Assembly (NCBI GenBank): GCA_002323535.1
Contig: DCQT01000055.1
Span: 12,688 to 26,827, forward strand
Origin: Bacteriovoracaceae bacterium UBA1511
Lineage (GTDB): Bacteria > Bdellovibrionota > Bacteriovoracia > Bacteriovoracales > Bacteriovoracaceae
Reading direction: 5' to 3'
Length of the DNA stretch: 14,140 nt
In this document: positions 11,372-14,140 of the stretch, in pieces
How positions within the stretch are numbered: position 1 is the stretch's first letter
Layout of the letters: each line of letters begins with the position of its first letter
Program-made: the position numbers and the translations under genes
The notes under the pieces: model-generated
Database searches by the model: none
Told to the model about the DNA's origin: nothing
The model's input: only the letters and a program-made list of their open reading frames with translations

Positions 11372-14140
11372 CTAATTTGGCAATTCACTCCTCAATTCAC
11401 CATCAACAATAAATTTAACACTGTTTTTATTAAAAATCTCATTAATTTTAGCGGCAAATTGAGGAACTGGATTCACATGAAAACCACTTCCTAGAGGTAG
11501 TCTCCCTTTGGCTTCATTACTTTCAAATATTAAATGACAAGGAACGGACCCTTTATAACTCAAGATAACTTCTTTCATCTTTTTTAATTTTCTCTCATTT
11601 ACCTCACTCATCGAAAGGCTAACCCTAACACCGGTGACCCTTGTCTCAGCTTCAACTTTTAATTTTTGTATTTTTTGAGGAAAAAACTTTCTTGGTTGCT
11701 CAGTCAGATTTGCATAACCAGTCATAACCACAGGGTCATCCGATTTAAGGAGTTCCTCATACTCAGCAAATACACGTGGAAATACTATACATTCTATTTT
11801 TCCATGAAGATCCTCGAGCATCGCAAACGACATTTTATCACCTTTTTTTGTCAAAATAGTTTTATTGGTGACAATCATCCCCGCAACAATCATATCTCTT
11901 TTGTCACTTCCTGATATTTCTTGAATCTCATTTAAGTTCATTGAAGTTAACTGCTCAATAACTCCCTGATATCTACCTAAAGGGTGACCCGAGACATAGA
12001 TACCTAACAGGTTTGATTCGTAAGCTAACTTTTCTTTTTCGTCATAGTCTTCAACTCTTTCTACATCTACCTTTAAAGATTCATCCTCAGAGTCTGAGCT
12101 CGACTCCCCAAGATCAAATAAGTTTGATTGGCCAAGAGCTTTTTCCTCTTGTTTTTTATTTCCATAGATCATGAAGTTTTCGAGATTTTCAAAAAGAGTT
12201 TTTCTATTTAATTGTTTTTCAATCGAATCAAATGCACCAACGAGAACAAGCGACTCGAGTGCTCTTTTTCCACATACTTTCAAGTTCACTCGCTCAACAA
12301 AATCAACAAAGCTGGTGAACGCTCCATTTTCAGTTCGCTCGCGTACCATTTCTTCAACGGCCGCTTTACCTACGTTTTTAACCGCGCCCATTCCAAATCG
12401 AAGGTTTCCTTCAACAACGTTGAAAAGCCACAAACTCTCGTTAACATCTGGAGGAAGAACTTGAATGCCATAGTTTTTGCAGTCATTAATATAGGAAGTT
12501 ACCTTGTCCATGTTATTAAGTTCAGTGCTTAATAAGCCCGCAAAAAACTCAGCAGGATAATAACGTTTAAGAAAAGCTGTTTGATAAGCAATTAGCCCAT
12601 AAGCAACCGCGTGAGATTTATTAAAGCCATAAGCTGCAAAGTTGGCCATCAAATCAAAAAGGTCGACGGCTTTTTGCTCATCAAACCCATTTTCAATCGC
12701 GCCTTTTCTGAAAATTTCTTTATGCCTCTCCATCTCAGAGACTTTCTTTTTTCCCATCGCTCGTCTAAGCATATCCGCTTGTCCGAGGGAATAGCCGGCA
12801 ACAATCCTTGCGATGTTCATAACTTGTTCTTGATAAACAATAACACCATAAGTATCGCTTAAAACTGGCTCCAACTGGTCAAAAGGAAAGCTCATTTGCT
12901 TTCTTCCATGCTTAATTTCAATAAAGTCATCAACCATTCCTGATTCAAGTGGGCCAGGGCGATAAAGAGCGTTGATGGCGGTTATATCTTCAAGGTTATC
13001 AGGGCCTATTCTTTTGCAGAGATCAATCATACCTGATGATTCAAGCTGGAAAACACCTATAGTTTCACCACGTGAAATAAAGTCATAGACTTTTTTATCT
13101 TCTAAATCGATGGCTTCAATATCAAAGTTCTCATCATGATCTCGCCTGATAAATTGAGATGCATAATCAATAACTGTGAGCGTCTTTAAGCCTAGAAAGT
13201 CAAACTTTACAAGACCAATTGTCTCTGAGAAGTCCTTATCAAACTGAACGACCTGCTCTCCTTCTCTTCCTTTAAATAAAGGGCAATAGTGAACCAGTGG
13301 TTTATTGGTGATAATTACGCCTGCTGCATGAATAGAGGCATGACGATAAAGGCCTTCAAGTCGCCTGGAAATATTGATGATCTGTTTAATCTTTTGATCA
13401 CCATCCATTAACTCTTGAAACTTTGGCTCTACCTCAAGTGCCTTTTCAAGAGTAATACCTAGTTCTTCAGGAACAAGCTTTGAGAGCATATCCGCTTCAG
13501 AGTACGGAAGAGCAAAAACTCTAGAGACATCTCTGATAACCGCTTTAGCCTGAAGTTTTCCAAATGTGATAATTTGTCCGACTCTTGCTTCTCCGTACTT
13601 TTGGGTTACGTAATCAATAACTTCGGGACGACGATTTTGACAGAAGTCGATATCGAAGTCAGGCATTGAAATACGTTCAGGGTTGATAAATCTCTCAAAA
13701 AGTAAGTTATATGGAAGCGGGTTAATATTAGTAATTGTCAGTGCATAAGCGACAAGAGAGCCAGCACCTGAACCCCGTCCTGGGCCGACGGGAATATCAT
13801 TTTCCTTTGACCACTGTATGAAATCACCAACGATTAAAAAGTAACCCGGGAACCCCATGTCACAAATCATTTTTATTTCTTCCTCAAGTCGCTCGTAATA
13901 CTGTGGTTTAAGTTCATCCTCCCAATTTTCTTGAGAGATAATTTTTGTAAAATGCGGGCCTTGAAACCTTTTCTCTAAGCCTTCTCTAGATAACCTTGCA
14001 AAAAACTCATCTGTTGTTTCATCAGTATCAATTGGATAATCAGGAAGATGATAAATTTGATTTCCATTTTCATCTTTCCATTTAAGTTCAACATTACATT
14101 GGTCAGCAATTTTTAAAGTGTTGTCGCAAGCTTCAGGTAT
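11372..14140 (-). CDS. dnaE: DNA polymerase III alpha subunit, 5' end outside window
   Basis: Catalytic subunit of the replicative DNA polymerase. The frame stays open to the window edge: bases 13871-14140 encode the end of the PHP region (KIADQCNVELKW, YYERLEEEIKMICDMGFPGY). The ATG at 13868-13870 is therefore internal. Visible are 922 residues; about 250-280 N-terminal residues (most of the PHP domain) are missing, giving a normal DnaE size. Visible in order: the GPGRGSGAGSLVAY palm motif and MPDFDIDFC, with two catalytic aspartates equivalent to E. coli D401/D403. Then VKFDFLGLKTL with the third catalytic Asp, YRPGPLESGMVDDFI, YQEQVMNIA, ADMLRRAMGKKK, FNKSHAVAYG, and a helix-hairpin-helix segment (RFGMGAVKNVGKAA). 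An OB-fold region (VAGMIVTNKTILTKKGDKM) and a C-terminal tail end at ELPN. It is DnaE type, not PolC, since no inserted exonuclease is seen. The next gene begins 36 nt downstream on the same strand. Confidence 0.97.
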   Translation of the reverse strand: MPEACDNTLKIADQCNVELKWKDENGNQIYHLPDYPIDTDETTDEFFARLSREGLEKRFQGPHFTKIISQENWEDELKPQYYERLEEEIKMICDMGFPGYFLIVGDFIQWSKENDIPVGPGRGSGAGSLVAYALTITNINPLPYNLLFERFINPERISMPDFDIDFCQNRRPEVIDYVTQKYGEARVGQIITFGKLQAKAVIRDVSRVFALPYSEADMLSKLVPEELGITLEKALEVEPKFQELMDGDQKIKQIINISRRLEGLYRHASIHAAGVIITNKPLVHYCPLFKGREGEQVVQFDKDFSETIGLVKFDFLGLKTLTVIDYASQFIRRDHDENFDIEAIDLEDKKVYDFISRGETIGVFQLESSGMIDLCKRIGPDNLEDITAINALYRPGPLESGMVDDFIEIKHGRKQMSFPFDQLEPVLSDTYGVIVYQEQVMNIARIVAGYSLGQADMLRRAMGKKKVSEMERHKEIFRKGAIENGFDEQKAVDLFDLMANFAAYGFNKSHAVAYGLIAYQTAFLKRYYPAEFFAGLLSTELNNMDKVTSYINDCKNYGIQVLPPDVNESLWLFNVVEGNLRFGMGAVKNVGKAAVEEMVRERTENGAFTSFVDFVERVNLKVCGKRALESLVLVGAFDSIEKQLNRKTLFENLENFMIYGNKKQEEKALGQSNLFDLGESSSDSEDESLKVDVERVEDYDEKEKLAYESNLLGIYVSGHPLGRYQGVIEQLTSMNLNEIQEISGSDKRDMIVAGMIVTNKTILTKKGDKMSFAMLEDLHGKIECIVFPRVFAEYEELLKSDDPVVMTGYANLTEQPRKFFPQKIQKLKVEAETRVTGVRVSLSMSEVNERKLKKMKEVILSYKGSVPCHLIFESNEAKGRLPLGSGFHVNPVPQFAAKINEIFNKNSVKFIVDGELRSELPN

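Noticed and set aside
1..14140. CRISPR arrays, insertion sequences, prophage or toxin-antitoxin genes
   Set aside because: No spaced direct repeats, transposase or integrase motifs or paired small toxin genes were seen on either strand.

Overview
The window is AT-rich chromosomal DNA from a Gram-negative bacterium. It carries two lipoproteins with lipoboxes, a small protein resembling an outer-membrane beta-barrel, class 2 PyrD, DnaE and QueC. Gene content and protein style (a PF07399-type antiporter, acidic ferredoxin, CsgG/FlgT-like envelope proteins, long phosphoglucomutase) suggest the Bdellovibrionota, perhaps a Bacteriovorax/Halobacteriovorax relative. That placement is inference; no rRNA or other taxonomic marker is present.

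Layout. The 3' end of a tRNA (1-34, +) is followed by a bidirectional terminator. Next come a lipoprotein (169-705, -) and, divergently, a small secreted beta-barrel-like protein (923-1498, +), whose 3' end overlaps a secreted lipase gene (1464-2432, -). Divergent from the lipase is ilvE (2558-3619, +). It ends tail-to-tail on a shared TTAA with an antiporter gene (3616-4923, -), which lies downstream of a small [4Fe-4S] ferredoxin gene (5001-5249, -). Divergent from the ferredoxin is the pair pgm-queC (5407-7876, +). The last 5 kb is one minus-strand block read leftwards: dnaE (5'-truncated by the window edge), a secreted FlgT-like protein, a CsgG/FlgT-like lipoprotein and pyrD. Gaps in that block are 36 nt, an overlap and 1 nt, so co-transcription is likely.

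How the genes relate. Most are housekeeping: branched-chain amino acid transamination, hexose-phosphate interconversion, queuosine/7-deazaguanine synthesis, pyrimidine synthesis and replication. The envelope genes are less ordinary. All three convergent pairs overlap at their 3' ends (35, 4 and 14 bp), and each has an inverted repeat that could act as a terminator inside the coding sequence of one or both genes.

I found no clear new defence or mobile system. The points most worth a second look are: a C8 homopolymer in the secreted FlgT-like gene that looks like a phase-variation switch; a perfect hairpin that buries the antiporter's ribosome binding site and also resembles a terminator; a lipoprotein built of two copies of a four-cysteine domain with identical cysteine spacing; and a palindrome overlapping a candidate ilvE promoter.
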